20,242 nucleotides of DNA from UBA1162 sp049513695. GTDB taxonomy: Bacteria; Chloroflexota; Dehalococcoidia; GIF9; UBA5629. Position 1 is the stretch's first letter; the number at the start of each line of letters is the position of its first letter. Location: positions 1-20,242 of the forward strand of contig JBEKVW010000034.1 of NCBI GenBank assembly GCA_049513695.1. Direction: 5' to 3'. This document shows positions 1 through 5,373 of this stretch, piece after piece. The notes below the pieces were generated by a model, which worked only from the letters and a program-made list of their open reading frames with translations, had not been told where the DNA came from and ran no database searches. Position numbers and translations under genes: made by a program.

Positions 1-253
1 TGCATTTCACGCCCGAGAATTGCTTGGCCGGAAATGGTACATGGTTTTGGCCAATCCCGGTAGATGCTATACTATCTACTTCGTTGATAGATATATTTGC
101 ATCAGATAGAGCCTTGTTGCTAACCTCGGATACCGTTTTTGAAACGTCTTCCGATGTGGGCAAGACATCAACCGATAATATATCATCATCTTTTAGTAAT
201 AATACCTTGGTAAACAACGAGCCGACATCTATCCCAGCAGTTATAATTGCCAT
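1..253 (-). CDS. BcrA/BadF/HgdC-type ASKHA ATPase, 5' part only
   Basis: Reading leftward from the ATG at 253, 84 codons stay open to the window edge, so only the N-terminus is visible. Residues 7-16 (GIDVGSLFTK) are the phosphate-1 loop of the acetate/sugar kinase-Hsp70-actin fold, and residues 64-84 (from STGIGQNHVPF to the edge) match the TGYGR..VPFA segment of the BcrA/BadF/HgdC family. These proteins are homodimeric, usually with a bridging [4Fe-4S] cluster, and use ATP to push one electron into a 2-hydroxyacyl-CoA dehydratase or class I benzoyl-CoA reductase. The cluster-binding cysteines lie outside the window, so I cannot say which of the two it serves. It has its own consensus promoter at 351-379 with an overlapping palindrome also found at 5150 and 5276. 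Family assignment is firm; exact substrate is open. Confidence 0.85.
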   Translation of the reverse strand, partial: MAIITAGIDVGSLFTKVLLLKDDDILSVDVLPTSEDVSKTVSEVSNKALSDANISINEVDSIASTGIGQNHVPFPAKQFSGVKC

Positions 254-336
254 ACTAGATTTTTAACCCCATCTCATGCCTCGTTGATGTATCACGAATT
301 ATTGCCAGTCAAATTTCAAATATATGTAGAATAATG

Positions 337-355
337 ATAATCGTAGTACGATTAT
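337..355. promoter_or_regulatory. 19-bp perfect palindromic operator at the -10 box
   Basis: Bases 337-355 form a perfect palindrome around base 346, read on the minus strand as ATAATCGTACTACGATTAT. It begins at the second base of the -10 box and covers the likely start site, so a bound protein would block RNA polymerase. A 17/19 match lies at the same place in the promoter of the beta-oxidation operon (5276-5294) and a 14/19 match lies at 5150-5168. Size and symmetry suit a dimeric repressor such as TetR, GntR or MarR type, but the family cannot be told from the site. Confidence 0.75.
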
Positions 356-379
356 AATATATGTTTGATTGAGTGTCAA
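351..379 (-). promoter_or_regulatory. Sigma-70 promoter of the BcrA-type gene
   Basis: On the minus strand the -35 box TTGACA (379-374) and -10 box TATAAT (356-351) are both perfect, separated by exactly 17 bases. Transcription would start near 344, giving a leader of about 90 nt before the ATG at 253. Such a strong promoter directly overlapped by a palindrome implies control by repression. Confidence 0.8.
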
Positions 380-401
380 ACTCTCAATTTAGGTCATTAT
401 A

Positions 402-425
402 AACAACACCGACAGTAGTGTTGTT
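402..425. other. Hairpin, 8-bp stem
   Basis: AACAACAC (402-409) pairs with GTGTTGTT (418-425) across an 8-base loop, between the BcrA promoter and the IS end. It is AT-rich and followed on the plus strand by TGTTTC, so it might be a weak terminator. No known gene reads into it from either side, so its function is uncertain. Confidence 0.35.
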
Positions 426-467
426 GTTTCAAACAAAGTGTTATCAGGTAAGTCAGGGGAGACAAAT

Positions 468-492
468 TGACCTGACCCCCGAAAATAAGTCC
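468..492. repeat. IS terminal inverted repeat, orfB side (IRR)
   Basis: The terminus starts TGACCTGACCCCCG and matches the opposite IS end at 17 of 25 positions. The first 47 bases of this end (468-514) recur exactly, in the same orientation, at 2641-2687. Confidence 0.8.
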
Positions 493-567
493 AATTGTAG
501 TGTTAGACTTACGATTGATGGAGATGCCCCTTTTCTGTACCAGTTGTAATGCGATTTTTTTGGATTT

Positions 568-1029
568 TCAAGTGATCACCTTTCCGACTACTGCAAACTG
601 CACCGGAGAGAGATTACCCAAAGCTCCATGCGGCCGCTCTCTATTATAGTGCAAGCGCCATTCTTCCACCTTTTCCCGTGCATCGTCCAAGGATAAAAAC
701 CAGTTTTCATTCAGGCACTCCTGGCGCAGGCGTCCGTTAAAAGCCTCTATGAGCCCATTATCGGTGGGTTTACCTGGCCGACTGAAATCTAACTCAACGC
801 CGTTCAGATAAGCCCACTGATCAAGCCTTTTGCTGATGAATTCAGGGCCATTATCTACCCTGATGGTCCGGGGCAAGCTATGTTCTCTTCCCAGTCTCTC
901 AGTTGCTACGCTGCTGTAATAACACGAAGACCTCTGGAATTCTAATACGCTACATGCTTTCCGCTTGCTTACTTTGTAGCAAACCTGCAATACATCAACC
1001 TGTTCTCGCAGCTGGGCAGGCTTCAGGGC
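568..1029 (-). pseudogene. IS3-family transposase OrfB, in-frame internal deletion
   Basis: Entered by -1 slippage at the A-AAA-AAG site (1035-1029), the frame reads ALKPAQLREQ and continues to the stop at 568, about 153 codons against roughly 275 in complete relatives. After the N-terminal part (to about SCYYSSVA) the sequence jumps to the C-terminal part of the rve integrase core (RVDNGPEF). The second Asp and the Glu of the DDE triad are kept with the usual 35-residue spacing (DNGPEF to NGLIEAF), as is the NRERPHGALG tail. The first catalytic Asp and about 120 residues around it are missing. The deletion kept the reading frame, but the product should have no transposase activity. Confidence 0.88.
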
Positions 1030-1289
1030 TTTTTTCGCAGTACATCCTGAAGCATCTGTTTATCCAAGCTAAGGTCTGCTACCAGTTGTTTTAGTTTCCG
1101 GTTTTCTTCCTCCAGTATTTTCAACCGTCTCACTTCGGCCAGGCCCATACCTACATATTTCTTCCTCCAGCGGTAAAAAGTTTGTTCTGCTATGCCTATC
1201 TTGCGGCAGACTTCGGGAACCGGAGTCCCCGATTCAGCCTGCCTCAGGGCAAAAGCTATTTGCTCGGTGGTATACTGCGATTTCTTCAT
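1023..1289 (-). CDS. IS3-family transposase OrfA
   Basis: An 88-residue protein beginning MKKSQYTTEQIAFALRQ. It has the helix-turn-helix of the HTH_8/transposase_8 family (about residues 10-45, with EVCRKIGIAEQTFYRWRKKY) and a leucine-zipper-like tail (EEENRKLKQLVADLSLDKQML). OrfA binds the IS ends; fused to OrfB by frameshifting it forms the active transposase. I chose the ATG at 1289 because AAAGGAGC lies about 9 bases upstream, rather than an upstream ATG without such a site. The last codons run through CGA AAA AAG CCC TGA, which contains the A-AAA-AAG slippery heptamer. OrfA itself looks intact. Confidence 0.88.
   Translation of the reverse strand: MKKSQYTTEQIAFALRQAESGTPVPEVCRKIGIAEQTFYRWRKKYVGMGLAEVRRLKILEEENRKLKQLVADLSLDKQMLQDVLRKKP
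1029..1035 (-). promoter_or_regulatory. Programmed -1 frameshift heptamer (A-AAA-AAG)
   Basis: On the minus strand A AAA AAG falls at the end of orfA in the correct phase. A -1 slip gives a continuous reading through KKALKPAQLR into OrfB, as expected for IS3-family elements. The site is intact although OrfB is deleted. Confidence 0.75.
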
Positions 1290-1345
1290 ACAATAATGCT
1301 CCTTTCGTGATAATTTTATCATCACAAAAATTTCGCATTATTTCT

Positions 1346-1370
1346 GGCCCAGTTTTTGGGGAGCAGATCA
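1346..1370. repeat. IS terminal inverted repeat, orfA side (IRL)
   Basis: Read inward from 1370 this is TGATCTGCTCCCCA followed by AAAACTGGGCC, an imperfect inverted copy of 468-492. It lies about 57 bp upstream of the orfA start, as usual for IS3-family elements. Confidence 0.8.
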
Positions 1371-1385
1371 AACCCATAATTACGG

Positions 1386-1415
1386 TTGTCACAACTCTTA
1401 TATTTCTGATAAAAT
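1386..1415 (+). promoter_or_regulatory. Candidate promoter of the orphan gene
   Basis: TTGTCA (1386-1391) and TAAAAT (1410-1415), 18 bases apart, lie 16 bp outside the IS end and about 70 bp before the GTG start at 1488. Each box has one mismatch to consensus, so the call is moderate. Confidence 0.4.
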
Positions 1416-1487
1416 TAATACCAATTTTCGCAATTCATTTCTGTACTATCAATGGTTGAGTCTATGCTAAGTGATAGGTAGGTAACA

Positions 1488-2285
1488 GTGAGAGGGACGT
1501 CAAGGCCGGCTTGGTTCTTGGATCTCGCAAGTAGGGTAGGGAGATCGATGTGTTTTCCAGACCCTAGGACGCTTTTGGCAATTGACGTGGAGATGGGGGG
1601 AATTATGGTTGAGGGTATTAGTGGGGATTTAATCGGCTGTTTTTATTGGTATAGGGATGCTCAAGGCGAAATCATAGTGCCTCTATATGAATGCACAACA
1701 AATACCTTGCTCGAAGAAATAGAACTATACGAACGAGCACTGGAATTTAAACCCGCACTGCGGACGCTCATAAGCGAATACAAAATTGGAGCCGCTAAAT
1801 ATGTGCTATGTTCTAATAAACTATTGCTACGCATAACACGCGATACAAAGCGAGCCATTCTTAGTCTTTTAGCCTCAATCGCCGAGAACGTTCATTCCGC
1901 GGCCTTTGTAAGCGCAATGCCCCAAACAGAATTTCTTGAACTCGACTACACCAGAAACGGTCAGAGGAGATCAATGTACATCAGAAGAAGCTTCTTTGAA
2001 ACTGCGTATAGGGAAGTCATTAGCAAGATCGGGAAATATCCGTTTGAAGCAGAGGGAACATATGAAATAATCGAGAGCGACGTGCTCAATAAATTCGCTG
2101 ACCTGCAATTCAATTATATTACGGTTGCCTCAGGGCCTAGAGCAGACCTAAATAGTATCGTTGATGCCCACAGGAATACAATCAGCTACTTCACCGAGAG
2201 AAACAATCGTCTCGGCAATGACATTTGCCGGTGTTATTATCGTCTTCTTAACATAAGGGAAAAATTTTCCCTGGAACTCAGATAA
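1488..2285 (+). CDS. Hypothetical protein, function not recognised
   Basis: A 265-codon open frame lying between the IS and a broken Nudix gene. I do not recognise a family. The GTG at 1488 has GGTAGG-like purines about 7 bases upstream; an ATG at 1593 (MGGIMVEG) is an alternative that would drop 35 residues. The body looks like a soluble mixed alpha/beta protein: beta-rich near residues 40-70 (IMVEGISGDLIGCFYWY), helical near 75-105, and an Arg/Asn-rich helical C-terminus ending in EKFSLELR. There is no signal peptide, membrane segment or metal-binding cysteine cluster. A candidate promoter sits at 1386-1415. It is a lone gene convergent with the Nudix remnant 26 bp away. That it encodes a protein is likely from frame length alone. 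Confidence 0.6.
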   Translation: MRGTSRPAWFLDLASRVGRSMCFPDPRTLLAIDVEMGGIMVEGISGDLIGCFYWYRDAQGEIIVPLYECTTNTLLEEIELYERALEFKPALRTLISEYKIGAAKYVLCSNKLLLRITRDTKRAILSLLASIAENVHSAAFVSAMPQTEFLELDYTRNGQRRSMYIRRSFFETAYREVISKIGKYPFEAEGTYEIIESDVLNKFADLQFNYITVASGPRADLNSIVDAHRNTISYFTERNNRLGNDICRCYYRLLNIREKFSLELR

Positions 2286-2311
2286 TCAAGCTCAGCATTC
2301 AGGGCTGGCCG

Positions 2312-2640
2312 CTAGGGCTCTATAGAGGAGGGTTGCCTATCCGCAGGACTATTACTCTCATATAGTATACCTTCGATCTCATCTCTAAAGAGATCAATAT
2401 AATCGTCTGGCAATCCGTCCATGGTGAAGAATTTTGCATCTTCCACTTCTCCATTACAGTGCATTTGCTCATCTGTGATCCGGACTGAGTAGCCGATTGC
2501 TACGAGGTCGCCGTAGATCTCCTCATCGACGATTCTCCTCACACCTATTAGTTTGACTAATTCACCACTGACTCCCACTTCTTCCTTTAATTCTCTCAGG
2601 CAGGCTTCTTCTGGGGTTTCACCAAACTCCAAGATGCCGG
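2312..2640 (-). pseudogene. Nudix hydrolase, N-terminal half lost
   Basis: The frame carries a complete Nudix box G-x5-E-x7-RE-L-K-EE-V-G-V, starting at the glycine codon 2638-2636 and running through EFGETPEEACLRELKEEV. About 85 residues of the C-terminal half follow. Nudix enzymes cleave nucleoside diphosphates linked to another group; this box binds the Mg2+. The 40-60 residues that normally precede the box are absent: at 2641 the sequence becomes a 47-bp copy of the IS end. A TTG at 2632 could give a 106-residue peptide, but no ribosome-binding site precedes it and the first strands of the fold would be missing. The frame stays open through the repeat to about 2827, but without a usable start codon. 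I treat it as a truncated gene. Confidence 0.72.
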
Positions 2641-2687
2641 TGACCTGACCCCCGAAAATAAGTCCAATTGTAGTGTTAGACTTACGA
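2641..2687. repeat. 47-bp solo IS end, exact copy of 468-514
   Basis: These 47 bases are identical to the IRR end of the IS at 468-514, in the same orientation, and then diverge abruptly. Only one end is present, with no transposase beside it. Its outer tip abuts the broken Nudix gene, so it is best read as the leftover of a second insertion that was later cut away. The exact identity suggests recent origin or exchange with the first copy. Confidence 0.8.
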
Positions 2688-2990
2688 GCATCGACGATTA
2701 GCAGCGTTGGTAAGACGTAAACAACATGTAAAGTAGTGCGAAAATATATGGCAAGCTCATCTGTAAGTGCCAGTAGCTGGTAAGAAGGTTCGCTGAAATC
2801 AGTAAGACAGAATATGTTCTTTTGATGAACCCGCTAGAATGGACAATCCGCCAAAGTTATGAATAAAAAGGCTGTTTGTGGGCTTACCTGAACGGCGTGC
2901 TACCAATGTCCGTATCAGGTAAACCCACTGACAATATTCAGTTCGCCCAATTCGTCTTGACGCAATACGATCTAATCCGGAGTAATTGCT
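2688..2990. other. Gene-free stretch with decayed coding and a terminator
   Basis: There is no intact gene in these 303 bases. On the minus strand a frame is open from about 2827 to 2688 (reading for example DFSEPSYQLLALTDELA and YVLPTLLIVDA). It has no ATG, GTG or TTG start and runs on into the IS fragment. It may be a decayed gene remnant, perhaps thioredoxin-like, but I cannot support a family. The right half holds the hairpin at 2878-2928. Confidence 0.5.
2878..2928 (-). terminator. Likely terminator of the swivelling-domain operon
   Basis: A 14-bp stem pairs 2878-2891 with 2915-2928. Four more pairs (2892-2895 with 2910-2913) extend it past one bulged base, leaving a 14-base loop. In minus-strand RNA the only non-Watson-Crick position is a G-U wobble, whereas plus-strand RNA would have a C-A mismatch there; this favours a minus-strand role. 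A T5 run follows about 10 bases beyond the stem on that strand. It lies 63 bp after the last gene of the operon. The offset T-run makes intrinsic termination probable rather than certain. Confidence 0.55.
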
Positions 2991-3374
2991 TCAAATATAA
3001 ATAACTTTCGACATATCAAATGGGAGTATGACTTCCATAACATTCATGGGGAAGTCTTCCGGTTTTATTTCATTCCATTCGCCATCCCATAGGATGTTGG
3101 CTGGTTGCTCTCCAAGTTTATCGAAATCCATTTTTTGCCTTTCCTCCGGTGTATACATGGGTGGGTATTTACCCTTTATGAGAGTGACATTAACAGTTTT
3201 TTCTGATCCGTCCTTCTTAATTCGAAGCACTGCAATTTGTGAATAATAACCTGAATACCACTTATAAAACTTGGTTTCTTTCTCAACAAATGCAACCAGT
3301 TCCTCGGGTTTTTTAAATTCCTTACCTACCGGTATTTTTTTCCATGCCAAGTCGAAATTTCCACCCCAGCTCAT
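2991..3374 (-). CDS. Hypothetical 127-aa protein, third gene of the swivel operon
   Basis: I do not recognise this protein. It starts at an ATG preceded by AAAAGGAGG, a near-ideal ribosome-binding site. The sequence is rich in Lys, Glu, Tyr and Trp, with no cysteine or histidine, no signal peptide and no membrane segment, so it should be a small soluble protein. A central part with alternating hydrophobics (IAVLRIKKDG, TVNVTLIKGKY) looks like beta-strands, and proline-rich loops follow (YPPMYTPEERQ, IKPEDFPMN). It lies 52 bp downstream of the 388-aa gene on the same strand and just before the terminator hairpin, so it is almost certainly co-transcribed with it. A partner-subunit role is inference. 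Confidence 0.7.
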   Translation of the reverse strand: MSWGGNFDLAWKKIPVGKEFKKPEELVAFVEKETKFYKWYSGYYSQIAVLRIKKDGSEKTVNVTLIKGKYPPMYTPEERQKMDFDKLGEQPANILWDGEWNEIKPEDFPMNVMEVILPFDMSKVIYI

Positions 3375-3426
3375 GAAATTAACCTCCTTTTAAATTTTGG
3401 AGAACTTGAGACACCTCTGTGAAAGT

Positions 3427-4593
3427 TCATGGGATTAAAGGAACCCAGCCTTCACCTTTCAATAATTTGGGCAAAGCTGCAACAGCAATATCGTTTACTT
3501 GGTAGAAATATTTAAATACCATCGGTATGTTATTCCACATGCCATACTTGTCACATAGTTCTTCGTAAATACCAGCACGCAAAGCAAACGGAAGCAACAT
3601 TCCCACGGAATATGTCCAAGCGCCGCATAGTGCTTTTTCCAAATCACACATACGCTCGAATTTCGTGTACAGTTTGGTTACACATGTGTCAAACTGTTCT
3701 GAAATTTTGTCTAGAGTTCCCAGTGGAACTTTCTGAACTGACGAATCCCACTTGTCCCTCTTAAATACGCATGCATGAGTGATAAAAGGTTGATAGTCGG
3801 CAGGCGAAGGGTATGAGGTCGAGAGGTCATTGATAATCCATCGTTTCATTTTGCTCTTGTCCACCGTAAATACCAGAGTATAAACGTATGGTAGCTCTTC
3901 ACATACATCTGTCCAGTGGTAATGGTACTCATTGACAAAATGATCTCTGACTATCATCAGCCTGCCATCACCCAGGTCATAAGGCCCTTGATCAGATACA
4001 CCCAGCCTGCAATCGAAATGCCCGAAAAATGCTAATAGTTCACCACTGGCATTAAAACGTGAAAAGCTCGCTTTGGTCTTTGCAGTTAATGGTTCAAGGC
4101 TATTCTTAAGCGTGCCAAGCATTTTATCATTTAAGAGTTGAGTTTTATATCCGCCGAATGCAGTCCATAAATTACCATCGGTACGGAAATTTTGCTCAAG
4201 AACCTTGTAAAAAGTGACTATGGTTCTCATCGCATCGCTATTATCACTGTACTTTAATATACCTGCATTACCCAGGACTCCTCGACCGGTTCCGAATGGC
4301 ACAGCTAGCAGACACCAGATGTGAAGGCTGTTTATCTTAGTACCTATTTCATCGTGCGCAGACTTGGCCATCTTCGCTACGCCATCGATTCCAACTTTAT
4401 CAATAATAGCCTCCTCGAAAGTATTCCACCTATAGAAAGAATCAAATCCAGATAAGATTTCATATAGCTGACGTGGAATTAAGGGGTTAACCCCCTCCGC
4501 CCCCCTCATTGAAAGAACATCCGGAATGTTCCATGAGGCCTGTACAACGAATCTATTTAATTCCTCTAAACTTACCTTTTCAAATGTTGCCAT
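3427..4593 (-). CDS. Hypothetical 388-aa protein, second gene of the swivel operon
   Basis: The family is not recognised. The ATG at 4593 is preferred: AAGGGGGTG lies 6 bases upstream, and a GTG at 4602 falls inside that site. The protein looks soluble, without signal peptide or clear transmembrane helices. Its centre has a striking cluster of possible ligands: H192, D194 and C195 (GHFDCRLG), then D217, H218, H224, H226, D229 and C231 (RDHF, EYHYHWTDVC). This could be a metal or phosphate site, but that is inference. A Gly-rich turn occurs at residues 101-111 (GTGRGVLGNAG) without being a recognisable nucleotide loop. It sits 30 bp after the phosphohistidine domain gene and is likely its functional partner. 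Confidence 0.75.
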   Translation of the reverse strand: MATFEKVSLEELNRFVVQASWNIPDVLSMRGAEGVNPLIPRQLYEILSGFDSFYRWNTFEEAIIDKVGIDGVAKMAKSAHDEIGTKINSLHIWCLLAVPFGTGRGVLGNAGILKYSDNSDAMRTIVTFYKVLEQNFRTDGNLWTAFGGYKTQLLNDKMLGTLKNSLEPLTAKTKASFSRFNASGELLAFFGHFDCRLGVSDQGPYDLGDGRLMIVRDHFVNEYHYHWTDVCEELPYVYTLVFTVDKSKMKRWIINDLSTSYPSPADYQPFITHACVFKRDKWDSSVQKVPLGTLDKISEQFDTCVTKLYTKFERMCDLEKALCGAWTYSVGMLLPFALRAGIYEELCDKYGMWNNIPMVFKYFYQVNDIAVAALPKLLKGEGWVPLIP

Positions 4594-4623
4594 ATCATTC
4601 ACCCCCTTAATATTGAGTACTGC

Positions 4624-4995
4624 TCATTTAATGTATGCCTTGCCAACACGTTCATCCTCGCAATCCATCACTAGGGTTGCCCCCTCTTTAATATCTTCAA
4701 ACTTGATATTGTCCAGTTGGAATCCCATTATAGATGGTATCTTATATTCCCGTAATAGGAGGCCGAGATGAGATTCGGGCGCCCCGGTAAGTGCAATCAT
4801 ACCTTTAACACCGCCCGTAAGCATAGGTGCAACGAAGGTAGCAGTTCCACTTGTCGATACAATGATGAATTTATTTAACTGATTTCTTGAGTTTATGAAA
4901 AGTGATGAAACATCTTTTGGTTTTTCTACTTTTTTAATGATGCCTTCAACCTTCCCATTTTTAAATACATTGAAACCTGTGCCTATAGCTTGCAT
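4624..4995 (-). CDS. Free-standing PEP-utilising enzyme mobile (phosphohistidine) domain
   Basis: A 123-residue protein consisting of little more than the swivelling domain of PEP synthase, pyruvate phosphate dikinase and PTS enzyme I. Residues 60-90 run TGGVKGMIALTGAPESHLG then LLLREYKIPSIMG, matching the family signature GG..SH.aIvaRE.giP.v.G; His76 is the predicted phosphorylated histidine. The strand before it (KFIIVSTSG) and the tail (EGATLVMDCEDERVGKAYI) also fit. In larger enzymes this domain carries phosphate between an ATP-grasp domain and a PEP-binding barrel; neither is in this window. I chose the ATG at 4995 for its AGGAGGAAG site, rejecting a TTG at 5016. It is first in a three-gene operon with its own promoter and operator. 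Confidence 0.82.
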   Translation of the reverse strand: MQAIGTGFNVFKNGKVEGIIKKVEKPKDVSSLFINSRNQLNKFIIVSTSGTATFVAPMLTGGVKGMIALTGAPESHLGLLLREYKIPSIMGFQLDNIKFEDIKEGATLVMDCEDERVGKAYIK

Positions 4996-5149
4996 ATCTT
5001 CCTCCTGAAATTCCAATTAATGTTACAACTGCCAGCCCAAATAACACTTCAGTTTATATTATATGCGCACCTCCCTAACAATACGTTAGATATCCCCTTA
5101 AACCACGTGGCAGATAGCATTGCCACAATTACAGATTGTTCGTATATCG
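4996..5149 (-). promoter_or_regulatory. Long untranslated leader of the swivel operon
   Basis: About 154 bases of leader precede the swivel gene, with no gene in them. They contain a 6-bp stem (5107-5112 with 5121-5126, GTGGCA/TGCCAC, 8-base loop) next to the palindrome CCACGTGG (5103-5110). A small CTAAC/GTTAG repeat follows near 5087-5101. I see no riboswitch I can name; the leader could simply be unstructured spacer. Confidence 0.35.
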
Positions 5150-5168
5150 ATTATCGCTTAACGATGAT
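5150..5168. promoter_or_regulatory. Operator-like palindrome downstream of the swivel promoter
   Basis: Read on the minus strand this is ATCATCGTTAAGCGATAAT, an imperfect palindrome matching the 337-355 operator at 14 of 19 positions, including the ATCG...CGAT arms. It would lie at about +8 to +26 of the transcript. Bases 5166-5181 also match 350-365 at 15 of 16 positions, so the similarity extends beyond the palindrome. Confidence 0.6.
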
Positions 5169-5182
5169 TATAATACATGTTA

Positions 5183-5211
5183 ATCATAATACGCACTGAT
5201 GATATTGTCAA
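5183..5211 (-). promoter_or_regulatory. Sigma-70 promoter of the swivel operon
   Basis: On the minus strand TTGACA (5211-5206) and TATGAT (5188-5183) are separated by exactly 17 bases. The start would be near 5176, leaving a leader of about 180 nt before the ATG at 4995. A second TATAAT lies at 5172-5167 but has only a poor -35. Confidence 0.7.
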
Positions 5212-5251
5212 TAGTTGCCTACGCATATCGATAATTTTAACTTGTTTCCGA

Positions 5252-5280
5252 TTGACTTATTTAACTGGTATTGTTATAAT
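5252..5280 (+). promoter_or_regulatory. Sigma-70 promoter of the beta-oxidation operon
   Basis: TTGACT (5252-5257) and TATAAT (5275-5280) are separated by exactly 17 bases. The start would be near 5287, about 87 nt before the ATG at 5374. It is divergent from the swivel promoter, with the two -35 boxes 40 bases apart. Confidence 0.78.
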
Positions 5281-5294
5281 CGTGCTACGATGAT
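5276..5294. promoter_or_regulatory. Operator palindrome on the -10 box of the beta-oxidation operon
   Basis: ATAATCGTGCTACGATGAT matches the minus-strand form of the 337-355 operator at 17 of 19 positions and starts at the same base of the -10 box. A possible half-site (TTATCGTTG) follows near 5306-5314. Identical spacing to the -10 box at two promoters is hard to explain by chance. Confidence 0.72.
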
Positions 5295-5373
5295 TTATTG
5301 CGGTATTATCGTTGTTTGTCTTTAATGATCTATTTAATTGTTGTATTAGAATATCCAGGTGAGGGGTAGAATT

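Larger units (their letters stand above)
468..1370 (-). mobile_element. IS3-family insertion sequence, internally deleted copy
   Basis: A 903-bp element with imperfect 25-bp terminal inverted repeats: 468-492 begins TGACCTGACCCCCG and the other end (1370 read inward) begins TGATCTGCTCCCCA, with 17 of 25 bases shared. Inside are a complete orfA, a classic A-AAA-AAG frameshift site and an orfB lacking its middle. Complete relatives are about 1.2-1.3 kb, so roughly 350 bp are gone. Flanking bases (AAAT left, AACC right) show no target duplication, which points to a rearrangement after insertion. The copy cannot make its own transposase but keeps both ends, so it could be moved in trans. Confidence 0.88.

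Noticed and set aside
24..266. Plus-strand open frame of 80 codons at the left edge
   Set aside because: It is antisense to the BcrA-type gene, whose minus-strand reading shows the GIDVGS motif and the family's downstream segment; the plus frame resembles nothing.
464..1374. Target-site duplication around the IS
   Set aside because: The bases next to the two termini (AAAT and AACC) do not match as a 3- or 4-bp duplication, even if the ends are shifted by one base.
468..2687. Composite transposon bounded by the two IS ends
   Set aside because: The 47-bp ends at 468 and 2641 are in direct orientation and the right one has no IS body, so there is no pair of outward-facing ends.
2688..2827. Thioredoxin-like gene fragment on the minus strand
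   Set aside because: A stretch reading YVLPTLLIVDA is suggestive, but there is no CxxC motif and no start codon, so the family cannot be supported.
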